This document shows positions 1 through 8,794 of a stretch of 64,000 nucleotides of DNA, one piece after another. Source of the stretch: Pseudoduganella flava (GTDB taxonomy: Bacteria > Pseudomonadota > Gammaproteobacteria > Burkholderiales > Burkholderiaceae_D). The notes below the pieces were generated by a model that was not told the origin of the DNA, ran no database searches, and worked only from the letters and a program-made list of their open reading frames with translations. A program made the translations under genes and the position numbers. Numbering within the stretch: the stretch's first letter is position 1; each line of letters opens with the position of its first letter. The stretch covers positions 718,206 through 782,205 of the forward strand of contig NZ_VLKW01000003.1 of the NCBI RefSeq assembly GCF_007830495.1, written 5' to 3'.

Positions 1-260
1 GGCTCGATCATCCGGACGTCGCGAGCCTGGCCGCGCCGAAGCCGGCGCTGTTCTTTGCCGGCGCGGAGGACAAGCTGTTCCCCGTCGACTCCGTGCGCGT
101 CGCCTACGCGAAGATGGCGCGGGTGTGGCGCGCGTGGGGTGCGGCCGACAAGTTCGAGGCCCACGTGCGGCCCGGCGGCCACGCCTTCCCCGTCGAGGCG
201 CAGGAGCAGGCGTACGACTGGCTGGACCGCCAGTTCGGGCGCGCCGCTACCGCGCGCTAG
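1..260 (+). CDS. alpha/beta hydrolase (dienelactone hydrolase-like), C-terminal part
   Basis: Only the last 85 or so codons are present, read in the frame starting at base 3 and ending at the TAG at 258-260. The peptide has the usual end of an alpha/beta hydrolase: a strand followed by GAEDKLFP (the region of the catalytic acid Asp) and then GGHAFP, which holds the likely catalytic His. This fits the dienelactone hydrolase group, but the nucleophile elbow lies outside the window, so the substrate cannot be said. It converges on the flagellin gene, with only 12 bases between the two stop codons and no clear terminator. Confidence 0.75.
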   Translation, partial: LDHPDVASLAAPKPALFFAGAEDKLFPVDSVRVAYAKMARVWRAWGAADKFEAHVRPGGHAFPVEAQEQAYDWLDRQFGRAATAR

Positions 261-272
261 TGTGCTGAATCG

Positions 273-1082
273 CTAGCGCAGCAGCTGCAGGATCTGGTTC
301 GGCATCGAGTTCGCCTGCGCCAGCATCGCGGAGCCGGCCTGCTGCAGGATCTGCGCACGCGTCAGGTTGGCCGCCTCGGCGGCGAAGTCCGTATCGAGGA
401 TGCGCGAGCGCGACGCGGCCAGGTTCTCCGACGTCATCGACACGTTGTTGTAGGCGTAGGTGAGGCGGTTCTGCATCGCGCCGAGCCGCGCGCGCTCGAT
501 GTCGATGAAGTCGATCTTGCTGTCGATGTACTGCAGCGCCAGCGTGGCGCCGGCGTGATCGCTCATGTCGATGTCCTCGTCCTCGTGCGTGAAGACGGCA
601 GCGATCTGGAACATCAGCAGGTCGCCGGCGCGCTCGCTGGCTTGGATCGCGCCGGAGAACGAACCGTCCAAGAGCGCCATGCCGTTGAAGCGGGTGTCGA
701 CGACGAGGCGCTGGTTCTCCTTCACCAGCTCGTCGGCCTCCAGCTGGATCGCCCGGCGGTCGCTCGCATTGTTGGTGTCGTTCGCGGCCTGCACGGCCAG
801 CTCGCGGATGCGCTGGAAGTTGTCGCCGATCTGGCCGAGCGCGCTTTCCGCAGTCTGCGTCAGCGAGATGCCGTCATTGATGTTGCGGCCGGCCTGCGCC
901 AGGCCGCGCAGGCGCGACGTCATCCGCTCCGAGATCGCCAGCCCGGCCGCGTCGTCCTTCGCCGAATTGATCCGCAAGCCGCTGGAGAGGCGTTGCAGGG
1001 ACGTCGTCACATCCATGCCCGAACGCGTGAGCGCGCGCTGCGCGAACAGCGAGCTGACGTTCGTGTTCAAAGTCATTGCCAT
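273..1082 (-). CDS. fliC: flagellin
   Basis: A 269-residue flagellin, the exported subunit that polymerises into the flagellar filament. The N-terminus (TNVSSLFAQRALTRSG, then RLSSGLRINSAKDDAAGLAI) and the C-terminus (ENLAASRSRILDTDFAAEAANLTRAQILQQAGSAML, written here only as a region) are the conserved D0/D1 helices. The middle is very short, so the surface-exposed D2/D3 domains are essentially missing, as in many small betaproteobacterial flagellins. ATG at 1082 follows an AAGGG ribosome site; a second ATG two codons later is possible. A sigma-28-type promoter lies about 45-70 bases upstream. No other flagellar gene is in the window, so this is a stand-alone flagellin transcription unit. 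Confidence 0.93.
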   Translation of the reverse strand: MAMTLNTNVSSLFAQRALTRSGMDVTTSLQRLSSGLRINSAKDDAAGLAISERMTSRLRGLAQAGRNINDGISLTQTAESALGQIGDNFQRIRELAVQAANDTNNASDRRAIQLEADELVKENQRLVVDTRFNGMALLDGSFSGAIQASERAGDLLMFQIAAVFTHEDEDIDMSDHAGATLALQYIDSKIDFIDIERARLGAMQNRLTYAYNNVSMTSENLAASRSRILDTDFAAEAANLTRAQILQQAGSAMLAQANSMPNQILQLLR

Positions 1083-1128
1083 CGCGGCACCCTTATCTGA
1101 TGGGGAGAAGGCTTTCCCCTACTCAGCA

Positions 1129-1155
1129 GTAACGGCGCGGAATTGCCAAACTTCA
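1129..1155 (-). promoter_or_regulatory. sigma-28 (FliA) promoter of the flagellin gene
   Basis: Reading the minus strand, TGAAGTTT (1155-1148) is followed by 11 bases and then GCCGTTAC (1136-1129). The enterobacterial FliA consensus is TAAAGTTT-N11-GCCGATAA, so seven of eight and six of eight positions match at exact spacing. Transcription would begin near 1120, leaving a leader of about 40 bases before the flagellin ATG. Confidence 0.75.
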
Positions 1156-1195
1156 TCACCAATTGTCACTAAGAATCAAATTATTGATGAGTTCG

Positions 1196-1224
1196 TGTCC
1201 CCTCGTGCCAGGCACCAAGGGACA
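1196..1224. repeat. imperfect palindrome, GGTGCC-type dispersed repeat
   Basis: A 29-base palindrome with 14-base arms, two mismatches and a single central A at 1210. It begins TGTCCCC, has the core GTGCC-A-GGCAC and ends GGGACA. It is a diverged sister of the perfect palindrome at 1234-1282 and shares its outer GTTCGTGTCC / GAGCTCGTGTCC start. Confidence 0.8.
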
Positions 1225-1233
1225 TTTGTTAAA

Positions 1234-1282
1234 GTTGAGCTCGTGTCCCCTGGTGCCTGGCACCAGGGGACACGAGCTCAAC
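1234..1282. repeat. perfect 49-base palindrome overlapping the Sel1 gene stop
   Basis: The arms are 24 bases each and fully complementary around the single central T at 1258. The left arm runs GTTGAGCTCGTGTCC and continues to CTGGTGCC. The palindrome covers the stop codon of the Sel1-repeat gene (1278-1280), so the end of that reading frame lies inside the repeat. It could act as a transcription stop or 3'-end stabiliser but has no T-run. Confidence 0.9.
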
Positions 1283-2873
1283 CGTTGCTGGTGGAGGTGA
1301 TGATCAGATCGAGATGGGTGTTGGGTGGCGTGGCGGCGGCAAGCCGCAGTTCGGCTTCGCGGACGTATTTCGTTGCCGCTTGCTCGCCGTTGCGCTCGGC
1401 GAGCTGGAACCATTGCAGCGCCTGGGTCATGTCGGCCGTGGCGCCCTGGCCCGCGAAGTACATGAGGCCCACGTTCAGCTGGGCGCGGGCGTGGCCTTGC
1501 AGCGCGGCTTTCAGGTACCAGGCCAGCGCTTGAGCGAAGTCGCGCGGTACGCCCTGGCCGTTGTCGTAGCGCAGCGCCAGCGTGAACTGGGCCAGCGTGT
1601 GGCCTTGCTCGGCCGCCTTGCGGTACCAGCCGTTCGCCTGCACGACGCTGGGTGCGGGGCCGTCGTCGCGGTCGTGCAGCAGGCCCAGGTTGTACTGCGC
1701 CGCCGCGTAGTCCTGCTCCGCGGCGCGCTGGTACCAGTGCATCGCTTCGCGCAGGTCCAGCGGCACGCCCTGCCCCGTTTCGTGGCGCAGCCCGAGGTCG
1801 AACTGGGCGCGCAGGTGGCCCTGGCTGGCGGCCTGGCGGAACCAGGCCAGCGCCTGGGCCGCGTCGCGCGGCACGCCGGTGCCGCTGTCGTACAGCAGGC
1901 CAAGATGGTATTGGGCGGACGGGAAGCCCTGGTCGGCCGCCTTGCGGTACCACTGCGCCGCCGCGGCCAGGTCGCGGGGCACGCCCTGCCCCAGCTCATG
2001 GCGCTGGCCCAGGTTGTGCTGCGCGGCGGCGTGGCCCTGTTCGGCCGCGCGGCGGTACCACTCGATGGCCTGCTGCTCGTCGCGCGGCACGCCCTGGCCG
2101 TTGTCGTGGATGAGGGCGAGGTTGAACTGCGCGCTGACGTGGTCCTGCTCCGCCGCCGCGCGGTACCAGTGCACGGCCTTCGCGCTGTCCTGTGCCACGC
2201 CGTCGCCCCGCTCGTAGCGCAGCGCGAGGCTGAACTGGGCCGGCGCGTGGCCCTGCTCGGCCGCCTTGCGGTACCAGGCGGCGGCCTGTTGCGCATCCTT
2301 GGCGACGCCTTGCCCGCTGTCGTAGCGCAGCGCCAGGTTGTACTGGGCGCGCGCATAGCCTTGCTCGGCGGCCTTGCGGTACCACATGATCGCCTGCGCG
2401 AAGTCCTGCGGCACGCCCTTGCCCGTGTCGTACATCATGCCCAGGTTGTTCTGCGCACCCGCGTCGCCCTGCTCGGCCGCCTTGCTGAACCAGTGGCGGG
2501 CCCGCTCGGCATCCTGCGGCAGGCCCTGGCCTTTCGCGTACAGCCAGCCCAGGTTGTACTGCGCGGCCGCGTAACCCTGTTCGGCCGCCAGCTGGTACCA
2601 GCGCGCCGCCTCGTCCAGGTCGGCGTCGACGCCCTGCCCCTTCTGGTACATCACCCCCAGGTTGTACTGGGCATGCTCCAGGCCCGCGTTGGCGGCCTGC
2701 CGGTACCACGCCATCGCCAGCTCGTAACTTTGCGGCACGCCGTCGCCGTTGAAGTACATGAAGCCCAGGCTGTGCTGGGCGTTGGCGACACCGCGCTCGG
2801 CCAGCGCCTTGATGCGCTGGAATTCATCGGAACCCCCGGCCGTATCGACGGCCTGCACTGCGTTATCCCCCAT
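1278..2873 (-). CDS. Sel1-repeat (SLR) protein
   Basis: A 531-residue protein built almost wholly of 36-residue Sel1-like repeats, each of the form A-AQYNLG-MY--G-GV--D---A--WYRKAAEQG. I count 13 consecutive repeats from about residue 30 to 500. No signal peptide or membrane helix is evident, so it is probably cytoplasmic. Sel1 repeats form a solenoid used for protein binding. It is the last gene of an operon with the kinase and the c-di-GMP regulator: its ATG is 7 bases beyond the regulator stop codon. A role as partner or scaffold for that pathway is inference. At DNA level the repeats are near-identical 108-bp units, so copy number may vary. The 3' end lies in the palindrome at 1234-1282. 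Confidence 0.9.
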   Translation of the reverse strand: MGDNAVQAVDTAGGSDEFQRIKALAERGVANAQHSLGFMYFNGDGVPQSYELAMAWYRQAANAGLEHAQYNLGVMYQKGQGVDADLDEAARWYQLAAEQGYAAAQYNLGWLYAKGQGLPQDAERARHWFSKAAEQGDAGAQNNLGMMYDTGKGVPQDFAQAIMWYRKAAEQGYARAQYNLALRYDSGQGVAKDAQQAAAWYRKAAEQGHAPAQFSLALRYERGDGVAQDSAKAVHWYRAAAEQDHVSAQFNLALIHDNGQGVPRDEQQAIEWYRRAAEQGHAAAQHNLGQRHELGQGVPRDLAAAAQWYRKAADQGFPSAQYHLGLLYDSGTGVPRDAAQALAWFRQAASQGHLRAQFDLGLRHETGQGVPLDLREAMHWYQRAAEQDYAAAQYNLGLLHDRDDGPAPSVVQANGWYRKAAEQGHTLAQFTLALRYDNGQGVPRDFAQALAWYLKAALQGHARAQLNVGLMYFAGQGATADMTQALQWFQLAERNGEQAATKYVREAELRLAAATPPNTHLDLIITSTSNG

Positions 2874-2879
2874 CGCGCC

Positions 2880-5111
2880 TTACGCCTGCACGGCGATCAT
2901 CGGCGGCGCCGGCGGCACGTTCTGCCCCTGATTCTGCGCCTGATTCTGCGCCTGCAGCACGCCGACGAACGACGTCAGCGCGATCGGCCGGTGGTACAGG
3001 TAGCCCTGCATCGTCGTGCAGCCGTTCGCCTGCAGGTAGCGCGCTTGCACCTCGGTCTCGACGCCTTCGGCGATCAGGTGCAGGCCCAGGCCGCGGGCGA
3101 TCGAGATGATCGCCAGGATCACCGGGTAGTGGCCGTTCTCGTCGTGGATCTCCTTGACGAAGCTCTGGTCGATCTTGATCGTGTGGATCGGGAAGCGGTG
3201 CAGGTAGGCCAGCGACGAATAGCCGGTGCCGAAATCGTCGATCGCCACCGACACGCCCAGCTGGCACAGTTTATTCAACTGCTCGATCGCGTACTGCGGA
3301 TTGCGGATGCAGATGTTCTCCGTGATCTCCACTTCGATCTGCGCCGGCGAGATGCCGTAGCGCGTCAGCGCGCCGCGCATCTTCTCGAAGAAGTCACCGC
3401 GGTCCAGGTATTGCGGCGACAAGTTCAGCGACAGCCGGATGTTGTCGCCACCGGCCTGGTTCCACAGCAGCAGGTCGCGGCACAGCGCGCCCAGCATCCA
3501 GTCCGACAGCGGCAGCATCAGCCCGTTCTCTTCCGCGAACGGCAGGAACTCGCCGGCCGACAGCAGGCCGCGCTGCGGATGGTTCCAGCGCATCAGCCCT
3601 TCCGCGCCGATGATGCGGCCCGTGGCCACGTCCACCTGCGGCTGGTAGTACATCTCCAGCTCGTTGTTCTCCAGCGCGCGGCGCAGCGCCTGCTCCAGCG
3701 CGATCTTCTGGTGCGACATGTCCAGCATCGAGTTGTGATAGAAGCTGTGGCCGTTCTTGCCCAGCGCCTTCACCTGGTACATCGCGATGTCCGCGTGGCG
3801 CAGCAGCTCGTCGATCGATTCGCCGTCGGTCGGATACACGGCGATGCCAATCGACGCGGAGATGTGCACGACGTGGCCATCCAGGTCGAACGGCTTTTGC
3901 AGCGCCTCGAGGAATTTTTCGGCGATCACCTTGGCATCGTTGCGGTCGCGCAGTTCCGGCAGCACGATCGTGAATTCGTCGCCGCCCTGGCGCGCCAGCG
4001 TGTCGCCCTTGCGCAGGCATTCCTTCAGCCGCGCGGCCGCTTGCTGCAGCAGCTCGTCGCCCTTCACGTGACCGAGCGTGTCGTTGACGAGCTTGAAGCG
4101 ATCCAGGTCGATGAACATCACGGCCAGCTCCGTCAGCTTGCGCTTGGCCTGGATCACCGCGAGGCCCAGGCGATCCTTGAACAGCATGCGGTTCGGCAGG
4201 TCCGTCAGGATGTCGTGGTAGGCCTGGTAGGAGATCATCTCCTCGGCGCGCTTGCGGTCCGTGATGTCGCGCGCCACGCCGTAGGTGCCGAAGAATTCGC
4301 GCTTGTTCTGCTTGCTCTCCGGGCCGTCCGGCACGTGCATGCCGATCGCGTTCAGCGAGATCGTCATCAGGGTATTGTTGAACGTGCGGTCGGCGCCGCC
4401 CGTCGCGCTCTTGCACTTCAGGCGCAGCTCGACGTTGCGCGACGCGCGCTCGTCGACGCGGCGCTCGTTGAACACGTAGCGGGCCCGTTCCAGGTCCTCG
4501 TCGTGCACGAGGATCGAGTAGTGCTTGCCGATCAGCTCATCGCGCGTGAAGCCCAGCAGCTGGTAGGCGCGGTCGTTGATGAACGTGAAGTTGCCCTCGT
4601 GGTTCAGCGTGTAGATGATGTCCGGCGAGCTGTCCACCAGGTAGCGGTACATCTTCTCGGAGTTTTCCAGCCGCTGGGCGATGCACTGGTTGTCGACGGC
4701 CAGGCGGCGCTTCTGCAGCGCGTTCTCCACCGTCTTCAGCAGCTCCTCGCGGCTGTATGGCTTGCGCAGGTAATCGTAGGCGCCCCGCTTCAACGCGCCG
4801 ATCGCCGCTTCGATGCCGACGTCGCCGCTCATCACGATCACGTCGCAATCGAACTCCTCTTCGTTGATCACGTCCATGATCTCGTGGCCGCTCATGTCGG
4901 GCAGGCGCAGGTCCAGCAGCACGAGGTCGAACTGCATCCGGTGCAGGTGCGCCAGCGCCTCGCTGCCGCAGGTGGCGGTGACGAGGTGGTAGTCGCGGTC
5001 GCGCAGCAGTTCGTACAGCGACGACAGCAGACGCGGTTCGTCGTCCACCAGCAGCAGGCGGGGGAAGAAGTCGGCAGGGCCGGCCGGTGAGAGGTCGGTA
5101 TTCACGTTCAT
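2880..5111 (-). CDS. response regulator with PAS, GGDEF and EAL domains
   Basis: A 743-residue regulator of cyclic di-GMP. Residues about 15-140 are a receiver domain with acidic pocket D23/D24, phospho-acceptor D67 (LLDLRLPDMSG) and a conserved Lys in LRKPYS. A PAS domain follows (about 155-275). The GGDEF cyclase domain has an intact GGDEF at about 376-380, preceded at the proper spacing by RKGD, an RxxD inhibitory site. The EAL phosphodiesterase domain has EGL (about 504) in place of EAL, a common variant, and the loop DDFGTGYSS. Both catalytic sites look competent. It starts 2 bases after the stop of the upstream histidine kinase, which is therefore the likely phosphodonor. The Sel1 gene follows directly. 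Confidence 0.93.
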   Translation of the reverse strand: MNVNTDLSPAGPADFFPRLLLVDDEPRLLSSLYELLRDRDYHLVTATCGSEALAHLHRMQFDLVLLDLRLPDMSGHEIMDVINEEEFDCDVIVMSGDVGIEAAIGALKRGAYDYLRKPYSREELLKTVENALQKRRLAVDNQCIAQRLENSEKMYRYLVDSSPDIIYTLNHEGNFTFINDRAYQLLGFTRDELIGKHYSILVHDEDLERARYVFNERRVDERASRNVELRLKCKSATGGADRTFNNTLMTISLNAIGMHVPDGPESKQNKREFFGTYGVARDITDRKRAEEMISYQAYHDILTDLPNRMLFKDRLGLAVIQAKRKLTELAVMFIDLDRFKLVNDTLGHVKGDELLQQAAARLKECLRKGDTLARQGGDEFTIVLPELRDRNDAKVIAEKFLEALQKPFDLDGHVVHISASIGIAVYPTDGESIDELLRHADIAMYQVKALGKNGHSFYHNSMLDMSHQKIALEQALRRALENNELEMYYQPQVDVATGRIIGAEGLMRWNHPQRGLLSAGEFLPFAEENGLMLPLSDWMLGALCRDLLLWNQAGGDNIRLSLNLSPQYLDRGDFFEKMRGALTRYGISPAQIEVEITENICIRNPQYAIEQLNKLCQLGVSVAIDDFGTGYSSLAYLHRFPIHTIKIDQSFVKEIHDENGHYPVILAIISIARGLGLHLIAEGVETEVQARYLQANGCTTMQGYLYHRPIALTSFVGVLQAQNQAQNQGQNVPPAPPMIAVQA

Positions 5112-5113
5112 CC

Positions 5114-7270
5114 TTACGCTTCCATCACGCGCGCGGGCACTGCCGCGAGCTGGCTGTTGCTGCCGCGGGCGGGCAGCAGAATTTCAAAGCTGGTGCCGTC
5201 CTTGCCGCTGCGGCAGGTGATCAGCCCATTCAGTTTCTTGACCAGGTCGTGGACGATCGACAGTCCCAGGCCATGGTGCTTGCCTTCCTTCTTGCTGGGC
5301 ACCTGCGCGAACAGGTTCGCCAGCACCTCCGGCGCCAGGCCCGGCCCCGTATCGGCCACGACCAGCTCCACGTACAGCTTGCGGTCGCGGTTCACGTGGC
5401 CGCGGTTGGCGATCTCGATGCGCCCGCCCCCTTCCAATGCCTCGATCGAGTTCTTCACGAGGTTGACGAGGATCTGCTTGAGCAGGTCGGCATCGCCATC
5501 GATCTCGTTCGGATCGTCCTGCATGCGCACCAGCACCTGCACCGAGGCGGGAATGAAATCGGTGGCGCGGAACAGCCGCAGCACGTCGTCGACGACGCGG
5601 GCGATGTTCGTCACGCGCGTCGTGTCGGTCGGCTGCAGGTCGGCCAGGCCGTTGATCAGCTGGCCCACGCGGTCGATCTCCTCGTTCAGGATCGACATCT
5701 CCGCCACCACCGGCTCGCGCCGCGCCAGCTTCGCATCGAGCACCGACAGGTAGTTCTTGATGATCGACAGCGGGTTGTTCACTTCATGCACGACACGGCG
5801 CGACGCCTCGCGGTATTCCTCCGCCACGTGGGTGATCTGGCGGCGCGCCCGGCTCCGTTCCGCGATCGCCGTCTCCAGCGCCGCCGCAGCTTCCTTGCCG
5901 AACGCCTGCATGAAGCCCTCGCGCTTGCCGATGGCCGGCAGCTGCCACGCGGCGACGCCGCCCACCAGCACGCCGAAGCAGCGCTGGCCCGCCACCAGCG
6001 GCAGGCATGCCATCGCTTCGGTGCCGAGGATGCGGAACAGCTGCTCCTCGGCGATGCCGAGCGGCTGCGTGCCGCGCGTCAGCAGCGTCAGCTTGCGGTT
6101 GGCGGCAGCACCGGCGATCGCGCTGCCCGCTGCGCCATGCCGGCCCAGCGGAATCGAGAACTCGGCCAGCCGCTGCTGGTGTTCGCCGGCCGCGGCGCCG
6201 ACGAGCGCCTGGCCCGTCGGGTCTTCCAGCAGGATCACCGTGGTGCCCAGGTCGAACAGGATGCGCGCCGAGCGCGTCACCGCTTCCAGCATCGCCGTCT
6301 CGCCCTGCTGGCGGGCGAACGTCTGCCCCATCTCCGTCACGAGCACCATATTGCGCACCTCTTCCTGCAGGCGCGCCTGCACGGGGTCGACCGGCGGCGC
6401 GGGCATCTGCGCGGGCAGCGCGACGATGTCGTCCGCGCCGGCGAGATCGATGCCCAGGTACTCGGCCGATTTCTGCACCTGGCGCGCGGCGGCCTTCAGC
6501 ACGGCATCCAGGTCGCGCGGCGCGACGCCACAGAACTCGGCGGCCGTGTCGATCGCCGCGCCCAGGTCCGGGTGGTACACCAGCAGGTGGGCCAGGCGCA
6601 CGATGCGGATCAGCGGATGCGCCGCGGCCAGGCGCGCCACGGGCTCGTGGTGATACAGCACGCTGTCGGCCAGGAACGAATCCAGGTTCCAGCGCTCGAC
6701 GAGCCACGCGCCCGCCTCCGTGTGCGTGATCTGCAACGTGCGCTGCTCGACGGCGCACAGCTCCTCATCGTCGCGCGCCATGAAGTTGTTGGCGTATTCG
6801 CGCGGCGCCGTGGCCAGCAGGGCCAGGCGGCCGACGTTGTGCAGCAGGCCCGCCAGGTACGCTTCCTCGACGTGCGGGTACTCCATCATCCGCGCCACGT
6901 CGCGCGCGACGACGGCCGCGCCCAGCGAATGCTTCCAGAACGCGCGCAGGTCGGCGCTGCCGGAATGGGGGAAGTTGTTGAAGGTCTGGAACACGGATTC
7001 GCTGATGACCAGCGTCTTGATCATGTCCGTGCCGAGCGAGACGAGAGCCTGCTCCAGGCCGGCCGTTCGATTGACGCGGTAGGCCGAGCTGTAGGCAACG
7101 GACAGGATCTTGCCCGTCATGCCCGCATCCTGGGCGATCAGCGCGGCCAGCTCCGGCATGCCGGCTTCGTCGGCCTGCAACATCTCGATCAGCTTGATCA
7201 GGATCTGCGGCATCGCCGGCAGCCTGGCAACGGTCAAGCGGTTGCGAATGTCGTGGTCTGGTTGGTGCAT
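5114..7270 (-). CDS. HDOD-GAF sensor histidine kinase
   Basis: A 718-residue soluble kinase. The N-terminal about 280 residues are an HDOD domain (LPAMPQILIKLIEML, AQDAGMTGKILSVAYSS), the HD-like output or sensory fold common in c-di-GMP and stress signalling. A GAF-like segment (about 310-450) follows. The H-box is RRVVHEVNNPLSI with the likely phosphorylated H495, and the ATPase domain has ADTGPGLAPEVL and GLGLSIVHDLVKK. No transmembrane helix is seen, so it should sense a cytoplasmic signal. It is the first gene of a tight three-gene operon with the REC-PAS-GGDEF-EAL regulator and a Sel1 protein. The signal is unknown. Confidence 0.9.
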   Translation of the reverse strand: MHQPDHDIRNRLTVARLPAMPQILIKLIEMLQADEAGMPELAALIAQDAGMTGKILSVAYSSAYRVNRTAGLEQALVSLGTDMIKTLVISESVFQTFNNFPHSGSADLRAFWKHSLGAAVVARDVARMMEYPHVEEAYLAGLLHNVGRLALLATAPREYANNFMARDDEELCAVEQRTLQITHTEAGAWLVERWNLDSFLADSVLYHHEPVARLAAAHPLIRIVRLAHLLVYHPDLGAAIDTAAEFCGVAPRDLDAVLKAAARQVQKSAEYLGIDLAGADDIVALPAQMPAPPVDPVQARLQEEVRNMVLVTEMGQTFARQQGETAMLEAVTRSARILFDLGTTVILLEDPTGQALVGAAAGEHQQRLAEFSIPLGRHGAAGSAIAGAAANRKLTLLTRGTQPLGIAEEQLFRILGTEAMACLPLVAGQRCFGVLVGGVAAWQLPAIGKREGFMQAFGKEAAAALETAIAERSRARRQITHVAEEYREASRRVVHEVNNPLSIIKNYLSVLDAKLARREPVVAEMSILNEEIDRVGQLINGLADLQPTDTTRVTNIARVVDDVLRLFRATDFIPASVQVLVRMQDDPNEIDGDADLLKQILVNLVKNSIEALEGGGRIEIANRGHVNRDRKLYVELVVADTGPGLAPEVLANLFAQVPSKKEGKHHGLGLSIVHDLVKKLNGLITCRSGKDGTSFEILLPARGSNSQLAAVPARVMEA

Positions 7271-7434
7271 CGTATCACTGCCGCCGTGGACGTCTTCCGA
7301 ATAAAGGCGGCCCCTGCCGCGTCCGGCATGCCACCTGATCTGTACTCCGCTGTTGGGTCGGATGGTTCCGATGCGCTGTTGTTGTTTTCTTAACGCAACT
7401 TAAGATTCATCCTAGCATAAATATACATTAACTT

Positions 7435-7454
7435 GTAGGAAACATAAATTTCCT
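7435..7454. promoter_or_regulatory. AT-rich inverted repeat upstream of the kinase operon
   Basis: TAGGAAA, six bases, then TTTCCTA give a perfect 7-bp dyad in the 212-bp AT-rich gap between the kinase start (7270) and the exporter stop (7483). There is no T-run, so an operator is as likely as a terminator. The rest of the gap holds no gene. Confidence 0.35.
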
Positions 7455-7482
7455 AGTGAACTCGTTCTAAAATTTCTGCAAA

Positions 7483-8769
7483 TTAATGTTGCTCTGCGGT
7501 TTGGGGCGTTAGCATGCGCCGGTACACGCGCGCCGTCAACCACAAGCCGAGCGCCAGCGATGTAAACACGAGCTGTCCGATGGCCAGCCACAACACCGAG
7601 CCGGCCAGCGCCGGCGCGATGACGCCGGCCACGATGGCACCGGCCAGCGTCGTCTCGAACGACTGGCACGAGGCCACCGTGCCGCGGATGTGCGGGAACA
7701 GGTCCAGCGCCATCAACGTGGCGGCCGGCGCGACGACGGACATGCCGAACGTGTAGAAGAACAGCGGCAGCAACGTCCACGGCACGGCGGGCGGCACGAA
7801 CAGGTGCCACGCGACGTTGATGCCGGCAGCCCCCAGCAGGAAGCAGAAGCCGACGGCGATCTGCCGTTCGAACGTGATCTTGCCGGCCAGCCGGTTGGCG
7901 AACAGCGCGCCCGTGAAGATGCCGGAGACCGCCGGGATGAACAGCCACCCGAACTGGTCGGGCCCCAGGTGCAGCTGCTCCGGCAGCATGCGCGGTGCGG
8001 CCGTGATGTAGACGAACAGGCCGGAGAAATTCAGCGCGACGATCAGGGACTTCAGGTGGAACAGCGGCGAGCCGAGGATCTCGCGATAGCTGCCGACGAG
8101 GAAACGGGGATTGAACGGCTGGCGCCTGTGCAGCGGCAGCGTCTCGGGCAGCCGCCGCCAGCAGACGACGAACAGGCCGATCGCGAACGCGAACAGGGTC
8201 AGGAAAATCGCACGCCAGTCCAGGTACTTGACGATCACGCCACCCATGATCGGCGCCACGGCCGGCGCGATCGAGAAGATCATCGTCACCAGCGACAGCA
8301 GCCGGGCCGCCTCGGCATCGTGGTACAGGTCGCGGATGATCGCCCGCCCGACGACGACGCCGGCACCGGCCGACACGCCCTGCAGCATGCGGAAGAACCA
8401 CAGGTAATGCACCGTGTGCGCGGCGGCGCAGCCGATGGTGCCGATCGCGAACAGGATCAGCGACACGAGGATCACGTTGCGCCGGCCAAATGCATCGGAC
8501 AGCGCGCCATGCCACAGCACCATCGCCGCGAACGACAGCATGTAGGCGGTGAGGCTTTGCTGCACTTCGAGCGGCGTGGCGGCCAGCGAGCGGCCGATCT
8601 CGGGGAACGCGGGCAGGTAGGCGTCGATCGAGAACGGCCCGAGCATCGACAGCGCGGCCAGCACGACGGCCAGCGCGCCCCGGCTCAGCGGGCGGGTATG
8701 CGGCTTCTTGCGCGGCGGCGCGGGCGGGACGGGATCGGGAGGGATGTCGGCTGGGGTGTCGGGGAGCAT
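7483..8769 (-). CDS. Bcr/CflA family multidrug MFS exporter
   Basis: A 428-residue, 12-helix major facilitator protein. The Bcr/CflA features are the first helix LGPFSIDAYLPAFPEIG, the loop GALSDAFGRRNVIL (motif A) and RMLQGVSAGAGVVVGRAIIRDLY in helix 4. These drug:proton antiporters export small toxic compounds across the inner membrane. I chose the ATG at 8769; an in-frame TTG at 8790 would add seven residues but has no better ribosome site. The N-terminal about 30 residues are Pro/Lys-rich and cytoplasmic. It stands alone between the AT-rich gap and the repeat element at 8795-8928. Confidence 0.9.
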   Translation of the reverse strand: MLPDTPADIPPDPVPPAPPRKKPHTRPLSRGALAVVLAALSMLGPFSIDAYLPAFPEIGRSLAATPLEVQQSLTAYMLSFAAMVLWHGALSDAFGRRNVILVSLILFAIGTIGCAAAHTVHYLWFFRMLQGVSAGAGVVVGRAIIRDLYHDAEAARLLSLVTMIFSIAPAVAPIMGGVIVKYLDWRAIFLTLFAFAIGLFVVCWRRLPETLPLHRRQPFNPRFLVGSYREILGSPLFHLKSLIVALNFSGLFVYITAAPRMLPEQLHLGPDQFGWLFIPAVSGIFTGALFANRLAGKITFERQIAVGFCFLLGAAGINVAWHLFVPPAVPWTLLPLFFYTFGMSVVAPAATLMALDLFPHIRGTVASCQSFETTLAGAIVAGVIAPALAGSVLWLAIGQLVFTSLALGLWLTARVYRRMLTPQTAEQH

Positions 8770-8794
8770 CGTGCTTCTTCGCTTATCCAAAGTT

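Noticed and set aside
1083..1190. Sigma-54 promoter for flagellin
   Set aside because: TTGGCA is present but no GC at the required 10-base spacing; the sigma-28 match is much better.
1400..2780. Regular 108-bp repeats suggesting a CRISPR or satellite array
   Set aside because: The repeats are in frame and encode Sel1 modules; there are no short spacers.
1314..5090. 1258-codon plus-strand open frame
   Set aside because: It lies antisense to the Sel1 and c-di-GMP genes and its protein is His/Arg/Val/Gln-rich without any domain; a known artefact of high-GC codon bias.
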